From Neorhodopirellula pilleata (GTDB taxonomy: Bacteria; Planctomycetota; Planctomycetia; Pirellulales; Pirellulaceae): a DNA stretch of 64,000 nt. The translations under genes and the position numbers were made by a program. Each line of letters starts with the position of its first letter. Within the stretch, counting starts at the first letter, position 1. The DNA is taken from contig NZ_SJPM01000004.1 in NCBI RefSeq assembly GCF_007859915.1, positions 62,001 through 126,000 of the forward strand, written 5' to 3'. A model generated the notes under the pieces. The model was not told where the DNA came from, searched no databases, and saw nothing but the letters and a program-made list of their open reading frames with translations. Of the stretch, positions 39,001-43,277 are shown in pieces.

Positions 39001-41907
39001 AAGCTTGGTTGGATCCGAGTCGCCCAAGCTCTTGCTGGTCGACGTGCTCGTCGACCCATGTGCCGTTCCATTGGATTGGACCAGCAATGACTGACCTGCA
39101 GTGACGACGGTGTTCAAGTCGGGATTGGTCGATCCGGCAAACTCGACGATCGCCGAGGCGGTGGCCTGGCTGTAGCCAACACTGAACAGCTTGCTGGAGA
39201 CGCTCGCGTTGCTGTCGCTACTTGCCGTTGCCTTGATCGTAACGTGACCAGCGCCAACGATTTCTACGTTTTGCTTGATGTCGACCAGCGCGTCCGACTC
39301 TTTGATCAGTACTTTCACCGGCAGCCCCAAGTCTGCCAGCCCCTGCACCTGGTCCTGCAACGGCCCAATGACATAGTTGTTGACCAGCGTGTTGGTGCCC
39401 AGCAGTGAATGGAACGACTTGTCGAGCGTCTCTGCCGAGATGCTGATATCGTCCCCAGCGATCCTCACGCCTTCTGCGATGTTGATCTTGGCCGATTTGG
39501 TCTTTACCAACAGTGGCGACTGGTTCTCCCCGGTTGAAATAGCCGACTGCGAGGCGGTGATCGAGATGTCACCGCCCTTGAAGACCGTGAGCGCATCACT
39601 GACTTCAGCGTGCAACTGCGAGTTTGCGTTCAGCGTAATCTCCCTGCCCGAGAGCGAGATCGTGCCGGAGTCTCCCACCGATCTTCCAGCCGCGTTCACG
39701 TCACGGGTGTCAATCGAGACGCCCATGACGTGGATCGTTTCGGCGCTGAGCTCAACCGCTTTGCCGGGCAGTTTGATGTCGTGCGTGATGTTGATGGTGT
39801 CGCTGCCACCACGGTCCGTTCCCAACGCACCAAGGATGGTTTGCGAGCCGATCACTTGACCGACGAACGTTTCGTCAGGCGACTGGCCTTCGTCAATGAA
39901 CTTCAAACCCGCACGGAATTGACTGCCAAGATCGCCGATGGTCAGCGTGTCGTCACCGCCCCGCAGGTCGATTTCGTAGACTTGCGAATTAGTAAAGCCA
40001 AAGGGCACGCCGGCCACGGTTTGATAGCTGCCACCAACCAAGGTCAGAAAGTTCGTGCCCGCGAAGGTCGCCAGTAGTTGGCTGGGATTATTGGGATCAA
40101 CTTGAAGCGTCACGTCATCGCTAAGCGGAGTCCCGATCAGCTTGTTAGACGCGCCCAGGGAATGATGGTCCAGGTTCTTGTAGTCAATCGTGTCGTCCGC
40201 GTTTTCACGGTTCGACGCCGACCCGCTCTGGTCCGCGCTGCCGCTATTCAATCCGTTGAAAATGTCCAAGGTCCCGTTTTGAAAACCGAACGTGTCATTC
40301 CCGCCGGCGCCGCCGTCAATGCTGCCTGTCAAGCCTGACGCTGCCCCTTGAAAGATGAATAGGTCGTTGGAGGCGCCGGAACCGGTCAGGTTCTCGAAAC
40401 CTTGAAAACCAATCACACCAATTTTTCCCTCGTCGGCACCCGTGATGGTCCAGTTCGTATCCGACGACGGCCCAGCGATGATGTCTGCCGTGCTGCCCCC
40501 GCCGATAAATTGCTCGATACCATGCACGACCGGAGCAACCACCGTCGTCTCAGCCAGGACACGATCATTGTCCAAATCCAGAGTCACGCCACTCGTCAAA
40601 GCTGCGAGATTCAACACGTCATCTTCGTGTTCAACGATGCTCCATGCGTTACCCGTATACGATTGAGCCGAAAGATCTACTGACCCACTTCCTGCGATCG
40701 GCGAAAGCGGAGTGGTTGCATCGTACTGGTAGATGCTCCCATCCTGTTGGAGGACGCGGTCGCCAGTATTCACCACCGGTGGTCGACTATCCGTCGTGAA
40801 ATCAAACGAGCCTTGAGCGCCGCCGTCCAGCGAACCGGTCAGACTCCCACCGACCGCGAAAGTGAACGTGTCCTTATAACCACCGCCCGTAAGATTTTGA
40901 AAATCCTTGAACGAAACTGAATTCGCACCCGTGCCGATCGCACCCCGGTCAACATCATTCACCCGCCAGGTACTCACAGCATCCCTGCCGATCAGCGTGT
41001 TGCTTGGTGAAAGCACCCAATTCGTATCGTCGCCGTAGTTCTGCGCGGAGAGCTGCACCGTACTGCTACCGGTTGGAGGCAGCAGATCCGTTTCTCCAAC
41101 GTACTTATAGATCTTTCCGTCGTGTTGAACGCGCTGGCCCAGTTCAACCTTGTCTGGTGTGGCTGTGGACGCGTAAGTGAAGTAGTGCTGATTCCCGCCG
41201 ACAAAGGAATCCAGGTTCGAGAACGCCAAAACGGCGGTCGCAGTACCTTCGCTCAGGTTGACGGTCACACCTTGGTCGTAGGACGAGAAGTCGAGCTTGT
41301 CTTCACCGGTTCCCGTTCCACCGTCGATTGATCCGGTGATCTTGCCACCGTCCCCGATAATCTGTTGATCTTTGATCTTGAAAGTATCGTCATGGCTACC
41401 GCCGACGAGTAGCTCGACACCCGTAAAGGAAATACGAGAGTTCAGCATCCCGGAATTCTCACCAATGATCTCCCAGAGATTCGTTATCTCGGGGCCTTGC
41501 AACATGTCGTCGCCGACGCCGGTGAACTCAACGTCGATCGTCCCCGCAAAGCTGGCGGCAAACGTCTCAGCGAAACTGGCGTCAAGAATCAACTTCTCGG
41601 CCTGATCCGTGCCAGCAATTAAAACCTTGCCGCTGAAATCCGCGATCGGCTGTGACTCGAGGACGTTTGCTTCGTTTTGCGTCTCCCGCAGCATCACGTT
41701 GGTGCCGTCCGACGCGAGAGTTAAATCGAAACCCTGCGGGGATTCGGCAGCCGCATCGAACGTCAGGTCGGATGCCAACAGCGCTCGCGTCTCCAGCATC
41801 TCGAAACGCAATTGTGTTCGCTTCAACGCCTTCAGTTCGCTTCTGCGGCTTTCGAGCCTCTTGACGAGCTTCTTGAAACGTTTACCCCTAGTGAAGCGGT
41901 TTGCCAT
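15004..41907 (-). CDS. Giant LEPR-XLL/dockerin surface protein, 8967 residues
   Basis: One uninterrupted frame of 26.9 kb. The N-terminus is basic and carries the LEPR-XLL-like motif LETRALL at 38-44, typical of giant planctomycete export proteins. Residues about 50-750 hold RTX-like GGDD/GGSDT beta repeats. Residues about 900-5000 are long Ala/Gly/Val-rich repeats (ASVGVSVGG..GVSVSGAGA, NEIxNxVEA). Sugar-binding-like modules with IYRYVG and LSAQNYGDDTNW words are scattered through the first half. Residues about 6440-6810 are almost pure Gly-rich. A beta-propeller-like part (VAVSPDGSKVYVG, VAVTPDNRFVIVSG) lies near 7000-7490, followed by a lectin-like jelly-roll near 7570-7780. At least three PKD-like domains (VDWGDG, IDWGDG, LDWGDG) and two cadherin-like domains follow. 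A dockerin-type calcium pair (FDIDGNGYVSSID, YDTNGDGKLTGLD) lies near 8800-8865. The role is probably adhesion or cell-surface scaffolding; this is inference from the domains. Confidence 0.88.
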   Translation of the reverse strand: MANRFTRGKRFKKLVKRLESRRSELKALKRTQLRFEMLETRALLASDLTFDAAAESPQGFDLTLASDGTNVMLRETQNEANVLESQPIADFSGKVLIAGTDQAEKLILDASFAETFAASFAGTIDVEFTGVGDDMLQGPEITNLWEIIGENSGMLNSRISFTGVELLVGGSHDDTFKIKDQQIIGDGGKITGSIDGGTGTGEDKLDFSSYDQGVTVNLSEGTATAVLAFSNLDSFVGGNQHYFTYASTATPDKVELGQRVQHDGKIYKYVGETDLLPPTGSSTVQLSAQNYGDDTNWVLSPSNTLIGRDAVSTWRVNDVDRGAIGTGANSVSFKDFQNLTGGGYKDTFTFAVGGSLTGSLDGGAQGSFDFTTDSRPPVVNTGDRVLQQDGSIYQYDATTPLSPIAGSGSVDLSAQSYTGNAWSIVEHEDDVLNLAALTSGVTLDLDNDRVLAETTVVAPVVHGIEQFIGGGSTADIIAGPSSDTNWTITGADEGKIGVIGFQGFENLTGSGASNDLFIFQGAASGLTGSIDGGAGGNDTFGFQNGTLDIFNGLNSGSADQSGSASNRENADDTIDYKNLDHHSLGASNKLIGTPLSDDVTLQVDPNNPSQLLATFAGTNFLTLVGGSYQTVAGVPFGFTNSQVYEIDLRGGDDTLTIGDLGSQFRAGLKFIDEGQSPDETFVGQVIGSQTILGALGTDRGGSDTINITHDIKLPGKAVELSAETIHVMGVSIDTRDVNAAGRSVGDSGTISLSGREITLNANSQLHAEVSDALTVFKGGDISITASQSAISTGENQSPLLVKTKSAKINIAEGVRIAGDDISISAETLDKSFHSLLGTNTLVNNYVIGPLQDQVQGLADLGLPVKVLIKESDALVDIKQNVEIVGAGHVTIKATASSDSNASVSSKLFSVGYSQATASAIVEFAGSTNPDLNTVVTAGQSLLVQSNGTAHGSTSTSTSKSLGDSDPTKLSVSIAVAKTDAVSKVIVPHGVLMTSGKTANILASGNSDTSVNAESGLYSNGLAGLSFAVGFSDADIKTEFDGEIQANQESGAVVKVEFDPTKDDVIKDNKINLAIALGNTQAMNDSTTVPHALKTGDAVSYSNRRGTSISGVGIGQVKGGLVDGQTYYVVVDNDPDYIYLSSTRAKAIAAGKKLAAGQPLDFNSAINPLLGDALALSDGAGLNEKTFDKTKVDSTKDSITLDNPPATGGLSLGFSLYNSTFEVGQAVRYSSTGQPIGGLVNDKIYYIIADTNETNLSGNSRFALRQVIRLAETELKARAGVHIELDPTNASSTGHKLAAQHVLDSGLTTGVGILANLDTSDAASASAGLSSGEFDPKASTTKREKVHDALTTSAGSRIYDGLMGKLTGHSEYENVKQQVGSDSKFNLAGAFSVIITDHKVLSVVGDIVDGDGFDAAFDHIESQSTVSRAKLKSKEDLEVKAEISESLQLSAEATNEPQDGGSIENTDLEDGDKKNVKLAASAAVTVGVFDNQAKAIVQEGAELDAYRATRVISDVSYPILTRPDEVIPNGVGELVDNLKAGADIVDRVKGFMTGDSGLGSFMNTFTRSTAKADEGGAGLAGSVNFLDFDNTSKAIVRPNVKINRDEEFRSKDDDGIESGNETVSVQATNYMQTVNVTGVFDFNLPSLSLDKFKPKADAGSFGKDARKDSSTLGILGNKTQRGGVGASLFLNFLDNTTHAEIESGASVYTGWLGGLNMKAEEAIFSFGFAQAGAEAKQFGVGGTVQVYVQDSDTRAQLSSGVIVDGAAVPIGKTEYDAPGSPITVYAGSLETTINFAGAVAKAENIGFGITVAINDIDRNTSAIIGNIDPSIDTTHGVAISDKTKINTSGPIKVNAKNDGAHYAFTLAAAVAGGESPPEPTENQGGESPVEDSKTGQKAKYGIGISANVSINTPDDHVYAYIHDAGTIAASSVDVSAMNETDLFALASAASVVIPSAGSPGAGSSNEAAIAGSFSKNKLEGKTRAFIKGGTAAAGLQLDPGTSLSVIADRQGNLRAITAGLGVAVNKPSGTGTANSLVVAGSVSLNDIKNTTEALIVGVHDSATAPPTTKYATTVQAKDSSSIFALAGSITVGLTLGDGNNLGVGFSLGINEIDNDTIAAIENSELRRLSDLTVSALNEAEIHSITASFALAAGRGKAEIALSGAVSYNDIEANANAHVSHDAILVASGDVMVKAVDGSYIRSDGGGVAIGVKADGMTGGAGALGLSVAINDVDSKTKAFMDAAKVTADGSIIVIGEAAGAGGGTLDFLNASVSSNKIALPKHGLSDGDQIVYDTLNSSDQAIGGLKKGTRYYIIKVDDDHVQLADSIPHVHTSQSITLSTTGAGNDHRLSRRNPTINAISVAASVGVSVGSGTSIGVAGAGSLAFNDIDNHVEAYVKDSTDVTSKTGSVDVIARDASEINVVSVGASVSVAVSTGGSSGAVSIGISLALNEIDNSLKAYVDSSKITTMASGGDINVKVVDTASIDAVGVAASVAIAFGESNVISFSGAGAAAKNVILTKADAFVDDAMLDSSQDVNVTSNSTSKIDAIIVSASLGAASIGVSVARNFIGWDPRVVDASDKTTDDTLAIIPKGTKIAVKGGVRDGDVYEFIGDDRVVYEHTNTDGRVMVSKNTRVKVAEALYRWNGGSEMRDLGAQDYSGNSKWVLIGVSDLGSQDFANPDDWKLVRASTLNDAATVQAYANDSTIKAAGDVLLDAVASQAIDSLVLAGSVGITAHEELAVALSGAGVWAENRNQTLVKAYADNTAIDAHHLQIEARNVSTIQADAGAASVALSVGGETGVSVSIGGALAFNEIGNEVEAYIADSADIKLSGDLVMDAKSTGGEIEDARFSSGQTPAVELALGDTVEVDANHESGGVPGRIYRYRGYADFLSTDKLPHIRKGHIIKRVDAPVKFYEFVGSPSQGAAITDLSTENYGDTSRWQIHKINLASQDYSETGRWELADAAIKSRTGAASIAATFGGTDGVSVSGAGAFAHNVINTKTNTHIVNSTLDVKGKVDLDAVSDASISAIVGAISVAIGVGGETGVGVSIGLAGAVNRIGFDQKDDQATSEVLAYIDNSSIDADGDLTINALANQNIDSIVLAGAVAAAGGGTNGVGVGAAGALSVNRIGTDVKAYITGNGDHHIHADSISISAQDTSKISTITGAASLAAAIGGTTGVAVAVGVALAFNDIHNNVEAKIDAINDVMTRSGDISLEAKSNGTINAIAAAASVSIGVGGTSGIAVSGAGAVAKNVILSDTDAFVSNSTLVSAADVDIHAENKSAINAIIAAVSVGVGGGGTTGVAAAVGISIAKNFIGWNPSGLLPAASSGATVYSSTDHVKQQLKKGTRVRVKGGARDGETYEYIGEDVDLYKHEDSGSHSLAKGDQVNSAGKIYRYVGDSKTLDLAADKQKYSTSKDWTFVGSSRFDGQEFGDVNSWKLVLPDDLTDAASVQAYVQDSAITAAGHLRQTALAEQSIRAAVVAGSVALAGGGTTGVGFAGAGVYNENRIRSHVKAFIDGDGAHGIQASRVTLNAHDKSDIAAVAGAASVAGSVGGTAGVSVALGLSLAFNEISNVVDASITNADQGITATLGTSDAIHVSATSSGGDEFELDLNAQGITFDHLDDLAQADKDKDDGGENEAHLDITADAALIDSLRKAFEVAGKVLPHVSTVANNFKFKSTDIKPKSEKKDKDEQKLELQWGDTVKAAANQHPLGLPGRVFRFIGEKKELFLPDVIFTGSDWAEVIPLSVSVASDEGTGEFDKDKQEVRRSTSWVVTTGDGTAYTVHRDAKDSDSIAKIRVSLSNITVIAAAASVGVAIGGAAGVSVAGAGAVSQNVILSSTNASVDDSVLKSAGGVQIESKGHSEISALVASVSVSVGVGGTAGVGAAIGVSVARNFVGWHPDKNEQPAKIHSRINNSSIDAAGDLTLTADASQAINALVIAGSAAVGAGGVAGVAVAGSGVYAENRIGVDVDAAISGDGDSGIQARQVTLSAQDDSTINSMAGAVAIAASFGVAAGVSVSLAGSLATNYITSSIESYIEDADSISQTVSGETMQGITTTGPVIITATETSSINAGSAAASIAAGFGTAGVGVSGAGAEATNTILTHTNSYVDGSHINSGGIVDLDAKNKSKIDAVILSASLAAAGGAVGVGAALGASLAQNLIGYESNGYLSDPTEKPALVQAYISDSTVKVGGDLTIDARAEQEIDAVVIAGAVAISGGAVGVALSGSGVTTQNWISADVKAFIDGDGSTSEISAKQVLLNAHDVSTIDAISGAAAVSASFGASADANAAGVAIAKNEITNNIEAYIQDAHKVTSISGEISVIAQEQAGVNATTFAAAAAAAISPAGLATSGGITSATNVIASVVKAFVQDSGEVRSKKSVEILANDTSKISSDIVSLSLAIAPVGLAVGLTTADDTNRSNVSAFIESASVTAAGGNISTTATSHPTIETHSRVAAVSISIGASAAGAISNTTIEGTTEAYNEDATLTASNGDVMINATSTSLAKPVNAGGAAGFAAVAAVQSEANIGGETKAYVGGNTKIDAKQFKVKAEDKSTVTPTTNVASAGLAAGAIADAVGEISRHTAAFIAVNSTIEAGQTALTFDAKSNSEAREDTNVLSAGAIGIAAAKVDSTINSTTKSYAGFNAVVNAGAISLNADATNLVEAPADMKSFGLLAGTIISMTTEDMSTVEAYAGPSTKLNASTDGVTIHATTHSTSTSDTRMKAEGLVGAGGARSHSTSDTKTHAYVGEDAHISAPNGTILLNADSTADARATGHGFAAGAVSVTVINPKATVNPEVSAYTSSGGSLVGKNVTVHAHSRATGNAIADGDTVGGLAFGALSPEVDITNSNKASVGDSTTITATETVIVSATSNNSGEPSAESRAGGALALSSAGVTFDVVDRTTAEVGSGAIINADNSVSVESSTKTTVTPKAIVHSVGAGVLPSTTVTMTVVNATRTDVAGKLTSPQISINALATELTVMAETESDAIAVVDSAHATTRVTTSSNAEINIGQSAVLDGHDRVTLKASHGSVKSEANAKAVSHALLGATSATASNNFTATTTVNTMQGSKISSRALTVEALSPSDPTFTANPVAKRALVEFSDGQTKTELLTANRTIDFNSHVVIPGPTSPLLVIGENGEVVKQVNVEFEQNDSEIVVQDIVNGGPLSGAITFRIPTSVHDDSTDDDISASATLTGDHAAFEFDRGFEAVTLTNHSRKDLRVNQINVLNPSTRIVSPVTYVPETLQQKFSSDRFTTTANGTHLEISSTHTDGGNVILAGNINNPVSTSTSNITSTGDSISATEGKDSHGRPSILITTPTLTLHAGGAIGTGDIPIHVGGDSTTLTSVATEGIWIDQNSGDLVIAQVSNENNVVDLHALGSILKTDATVTQGATQTADIAGKDLSLHAVKGSVGAKDDPLTVSLSGNLVNVRATDGVTITSVQGALNITDRVSSLHQDVTLAVADTNVGPVGQDFSLAENAFVRAAGGAVTLSVANNVLLPKGSLLHAFGALTIKTEEQRTGQTDGVIIDLQGKIKAQSIDITTSHLPDTVVMTSIPANTPTVVRTREGDDAILIGSSATVPTRFDSLSGENRSVVGSEAAGAAIPSGALNTIRSTITVDMGGGGEDTLWLDDSGDLQPNLATLTSGQIEGLGMGAAIKFTNANEVDLYVAGGTTVDVKATSPFGTATNLYMPSTGTTTVNIHNDQRQLSGIAGPIKVFGNKASTGRSIVNVDDSGNAVNQDGKLERGEISGLGMETAIFYQDTSELNLSLGAGDDGFEVTGVDSKTTIDLGDSNDIVLVSNLTNIRDTLLILGGEGATDNLRIDAGDAKSKLTIDRRTDTRGVIRVFDETTNAVEHVGEIAFEGIADLSLTLGNGADEIEIIDTVVPMTVLAQGGNDTITVHNISHPTGIGLGPGTASDEGTDQITVLDSHSRLTIVGDPAADGGFDELILDRSAALQSVNAEVKSAAGLGSGLLTGFTSGEINFVFLDDVQVRLGAGNDRITVDTDPDGNDRLANTKLEIHGEDGNEHVRIHSISKAAETVVFGSGHHDAVEVVIASAPTEGQFSKLRLDFEGLIINNQTNDQPVDWSVEQDFVKAVNPSQDPNTEATPFEVISSFGADFVEILAGEGQHNTLHVQSELASEGTIKGNSVDLRAGIEVLDSENRFNTFSALEDVITFDDLLESGSETYSEDGFSFKGFFTVTSSLGDLTGFVAPGLHVEGGEKLLGNEGSATTISMTTTGGPFFTVYAMDVLALGTNNTITFTGTTMNNTSFEHQETISGDGIQRVEFLASTPGFKALKELHWDASQFAVDNIVARDLEILVGQEETFSELKTTIYSDSTFDLFVQTDTGKLFVDKSQNGLNNFGTGGDDLEISSGDDFFGVSLLVTMHENNITEFQFQGNLDIPANTTIRTIGTSHRAFSFTALGDVNIGADVQFVIPAGTSGGGQGGSGGNAGNGGSAGYGGAGGSGGARGVFVETSGQDGGKNGASGGNGGQGGSGNQGGSGSTGSAGTPGINSQTSSGGSGGVGGAGGSGGAGGNRGTGAGSGGSGGDSLFTILGDRLTDSNGDDGSPGRDGRDNSSSGKNGTSGGSGSSGLSGQNDGIYGSISGGAGGGGGGGGGGGGAGGGGGGGAGGGGGGSGSEGFDSDLQACVPNPLGSFFGPKFICTPARATEYPNGGNGGSGGSGGRGGAGGSGSSGGWGGAGGAGGGAFEIFAYGQLTIGARSSLDASGGDGDSGSGAGNSGNRNGSAGTGGSNGGNGSSSPEKSKDDGKVGGHGGDGGDGGKGAAGGNGAVGKPGGDGAGGAGGSIRLVGTYLNTSNAAIDVSGGSGAGSAAGGGHGRLILGSNQGLSFRDGSLIGVGNAPSNHGDASLEYLTGPRRANAHTNDASTTEAGTSTPRIAGLRGGADIYGLLTEIDSSDFYNSSELFKDADSDAVAAVARFDKNPLTNVKYTGYDFIVIANLTNISLANPQMGIVGQDFAQPLRAGGIDGDRELKSLPPHSVWVTLVPEDRTNQDAEGLTVNAKLSGFDSFSHVFFDGEDQTQFIKVARPNLDLNTKLDGLNEIASSADGKHLYGISHSNQALVVIDAATGEEIQLNPAGFEITKPTSVAVSPDGSKVYVGQENSQVVTYQRDADSGRLAFSESTLATPSRSLTGTIKVRVEDQVSDEAFIVTVKGTSQTVNGDSDGAFRFDAIEGDTLVITFPSLEASVDNIGDAVKIEVDISGVSEISIGANVLQIPTLTEDVYRYEFDDSPTIEKTSQPTIPIQSLVATDSGFFAGGGDWLVTADRVVDGFSNVIDIEVRSSENIAYVLSTDSLRVVQLDSLAILQTLDGSELAGATAVTVSPDNQHVFVASADNDRILVYSAASIADGGELTEAKLVQTIRNGSEGVRGMEGPNHVAVTPDNRFVIVSGSVSNSLAVFEQKDGQLEFRQVLRNDSAGTNNVLSPTSLVNSPDGKRLFVSTLGTDDIPGGLLTFDDLDVKDQVSSQIVARFSNISSLSVDTGDGNDILSIVKAPGPEVATTHINTGSGNDLVVIQDLSHGSFTVDLGEGDDQAQLRVGSDLDSNVVVPPVNKFVVDFSSDEYTAGRLNGQNGWRNGVDPGLLVTAEGSVVHSENFGSFDFASNVNDDLFSLPEDTTEVALEINMRQRRSSEWEGATAVLDQDANPLLTFGHDGVGGFFLAGADGSMHFVGNLVGDDALESNHHRFFDHRLTYNFQTDTGIWEVSRVDGDGIYTTITTFTANDLGLAIDDPANWKGISIGAKGSSDMFGNLIELKFSRDSVDDDPGFDIGEGFDLCDGFVSDPESDFGHGLACPGALGEGEIFQPAISVTLDILGGNGNDEIDVQLLGPNATARFSGGEGDDHFRVLGNKIDSLSSVHVFGDGFVTDNSGSPNNNTLDFDGQGQTIVKNPGSWFVEGRGMVSMTDIAEPTEISAPVIKFTQETYEINEGDSLTIAVSVEPSNLEVHWDHNGDGKFGDLVGNPLTLDWRQLRDFGLGDDGTFQIGARVTNADGLSTFVYETLVIKDTPTEFQVLAPEQVRVGERFQVPISFTDPGGDSVTSWRIDWGDGSPEEEFGQGEDIAEHRFQVVGDVDITVIAVHDHGSDTITHRVEVIAEPNQIDAHAEKLAEGQPLTLTASGSGTVLSFGWDVNHDGIVDAVNAAHACEEDSNRSCGTFTLSWSELQDMTRATEKPIIDNGEYSASVHASYATSSLARVEGGETATVISEPLSVLVENAPPSGELTNAGPVKQGESVEISFINVGDAAEADSEGFLYSFDFNSDGQFEVTDSTSPTAIAPANFQRLAGSHIVFGQITDKDGGKVLLSTEVELTDEQPIITLEGETTVNQGEPYQLRLSASNPGDHPIIEWLVDWGDGKATRSHEPTPTLSHVYAEDREFSITVIAMDADGIAAIENLQVLSKNIDLAITSFRVDRVSVLSMTPLPSTAKFNDPRMVDGFSADLDWGDGQTSLGTTTFDTVTGLGTVTASHVYQKGGKYVVNLTMTDDGGVKETKETVAYVVDVRIIDRVLNINGTEITDSLTIYPDPNGTDLIVELKDPKSSTSSLRRFPRADVDRIKATLHAGFNTLKVDPTLNLSAEVQGLQSFGATLANSSVTENVFGAVVGDIAVFGPGAVNSFSFEVSNPKFEVIAGKLKLRDDVSFNFEELSSYEMQLTVTDSGGPSFEQSITVSVLDANDMPYRIDLHGVNIKERLTGLVIGQLVAIDEDTHGSYVYSVNDPRFEVNGDILALKHDVSLNRNDTTDVTFEILVTDGADPTNAFTQSFSLPIDANPSPWQNPVLAFDIDGNGYVSSIDVLKIINLLNGHHSEAFPLESQNKLSESRPFQSNLPYYDTNGDGKLTGLDALLVINYMNANDLSRFSTVSPSPLPLDASNAPEGEQVTAKSEPSVVEDEFLPTIEVPQRPQSNDQELWQDSTHDWVDLTVPNEQEADDDDLDDYLELLARDGRV
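15266..15524 (-). other. Dockerin-like double calcium loop of the giant protein
   Basis: Two EF-like loops, DIDGNGYVSSID and DTNGDGKLTGLD, are separated by about 45 residues, each followed by a hydrophobic helix (VLKIINLL, ALLVINYM). This is the type I dockerin layout. About 85 further residues, rich in Asp and Glu, follow to the C-terminus. A cohesin partner is not in this window. Confidence 0.8.
21475..22590 (-). repeat. Glycine-rich low-complexity block in the giant gene
   Basis: About 370 codons of irregular GGxGG, GGAGGSGG and GGGGGGG runs, with short Asp/Asn/Ser interruptions and a single insert (CVPNPLGSFFGPKFICTPA) carrying two cysteines. It separates the repeat-rich N-terminal two thirds from the beta-propeller and PKD part. 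It reads as a flexible or silk-like spacer. Confidence 0.85.
28480..36330 (-). repeat. Ala/Gly/Val super-repeats of the giant gene
   Basis: Degenerate repeats of roughly 250-270 codons recur with alternating block types. One type reads VSGAGAVAKNVIL..DAFV.NS. The other reads VSIGGALAFNEIGNEVEAYI followed by ADS. Landmark NFIGW/NFVGW/NLIGY words fall near 34200, 31960, 30210 and 29400 and NRIGF near 32735. The regularity suggests internal duplication of a beta-solenoid-like unit. Confidence 0.75.
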
Positions 41908-42540
41908 GCTAGAACTTCTTTAAGAAAACACTGACCGCACCGGACCGAGGGTGCATGAATTTAGACATCACAAGCGACGGCAGTACCGCGCCAGCCCATC
42001 GAATCAGCGGTTAACAACAGTTTATTGGAGGGGCCGCACACAAAAATATCTAGTTGCTGCACACAAAGCTACAAAACGCAAGTTGTTTTTGTAAGAAATT
42101 CAGGAATGGGAAATGTGGCGGGCGTTGATATTGGCTAGATCCCAGCGGATGGTTCAAAAAGTGTGGGGATTTCATCCTTCCAGGAGCGCCCTGTGCAAAA
42201 ACTGCATTCACACGAAACCCAAGGCAGTGTGGATGGGATTGCTTCAGCGATTTGTGGAAGTCGATCCTTCAATCGAACGCCGATCGCTGGATTGAATCGA
42301 GAATTGGGCTTCAATTGGTTCGATGCGTGCAGACGCTGATCGGCACCTTGCCTGTGCGGGCAGACCGCACGCTTTTCGTTTACGGGAGGACTATGCTGCT
42401 CTTGGCGAGTAGCTATTCAACAACCCGCCAAGTCCTTCTTGACAGACGGATAGGACATCCGTGGATCGTAAAAGGTTTTCATTCGTTGTTGCAAAGTGCT
42501 GCTCCGTTTTTTTAGAACGTGGAAAGTTTGTGAGAATCGA
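41908..42540. other. Long upstream region of the giant gene
   Basis: No supported gene in 633 bases. The short plus-strand frames here have no family resemblance or ribosome binding site. The first 150 bases upstream of the start are A/T-richer than the surroundings (TTGTTTTTGTAAG near 42080-42095 on the plus strand) and probably contain the promoter of the giant gene; no confident -35/-10 pair was found. Confidence 0.4.
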
Positions 42541-42795
42541 TCAGTGGCATGCCAACAAGATCACACCATCGAATCGCCGGCTAGGAATCGGGGAGTCTCG
42601 ATTTGGTGGTTTCGTTGCCATCTGTTTGCGCAGCGGGCCGATTCCCATGCTCATCGTCATCAGTTCATCGATCAGTTCTGCTCGTCGCTCAGCTGACTTT
42701 TGATCCGTCCGATCACTGAGATGCTCCAGTTCTGACTGCATGTCACGCATGGTTCTCACCGCCGCGTATAGTCGTTTCTGATCTTCTTGTTTCAT
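42541..42795 (-). CDS. Hypothetical small helical protein
   Basis: An 84-residue frame reading MKQEDQKRLYAAVRTMRDMQ then SELEHLSDRTDQKSAERRAE and LIDELMTMSMGIGPLRKQMA. It is a charged coiled-coil-like protein with no recognised family. The composition and the ATG start favour a real gene, but the ribosome binding site is weak. It stands alone, in the same direction as the giant gene about 630 bases away. Confidence 0.45.
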   Translation of the reverse strand: MKQEDQKRLYAAVRTMRDMQSELEHLSDRTDQKSAERRAELIDELMTMSMGIGPLRKQMATKPPNRDSPIPSRRFDGVILLACH

Positions 42796-43220
42796 TTGAG
42801 TATCCGTTGACTTTTCTTCAGATTGTTGAGTTTTTCAATTCGCTAGATTTCATGCGAGTTCACCCGCTTGTTTTCGCCGTCATCTCTCAACCTTCCGTCA
42901 AATAGGCATGGAAGGATGACGCTCGGTGGCACTGGCTTGGTCCGAATGGTTGCCAAGATGGCCACATGTCCGCGAGAGTGCGGAATCCACCTTGCCCGGA
43001 CTGGACAGGTTGGCGAGGGCGTCAGCCCTTCTCTTCATGAAAAATAGCGGAGAAGAAAATCCAGCACGCAGACTTGCAACCTGGTTGCTGCCACGGGAAC
43101 GACAGTGACCAGACCCGAATGATCGGAATCCCCGTGCTGGGTTTTCCTCTCCGCCAACTTACTAGGCTGCATTGGGGCACCAAAGGGGCGCACCAATTCG
43201 TAAACTTGCATCAAAAAGTT
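42796..43220. other. Gene-free stretch
   Basis: No supported gene, repeat or RNA was seen in these 425 bases; only short frames without family features occur. The right end is bounded by the hairpin at 43221. Confidence 0.4.
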
Positions 43221-43256
43221 AAACGCCCGCGACGGATCACTCCGCCGCGGGCGTTT
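43221..43256 (-). terminator. Strong GC-rich terminator hairpin
   Basis: AAACGCCCGCG-A-CGG and CCGCCGCGGGCGTTT form a 15-bp stem with one mismatch around a short loop. On the minus strand it is followed by AACTTTTTG, so it can terminate transcription coming from the repeat-protein gene. On the plus strand it is followed by GGTTTTG and could act bidirectionally. Confidence 0.8.
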
Positions 43257-43277
43257 CGGTTTTGCTCGTCTTTCGAC

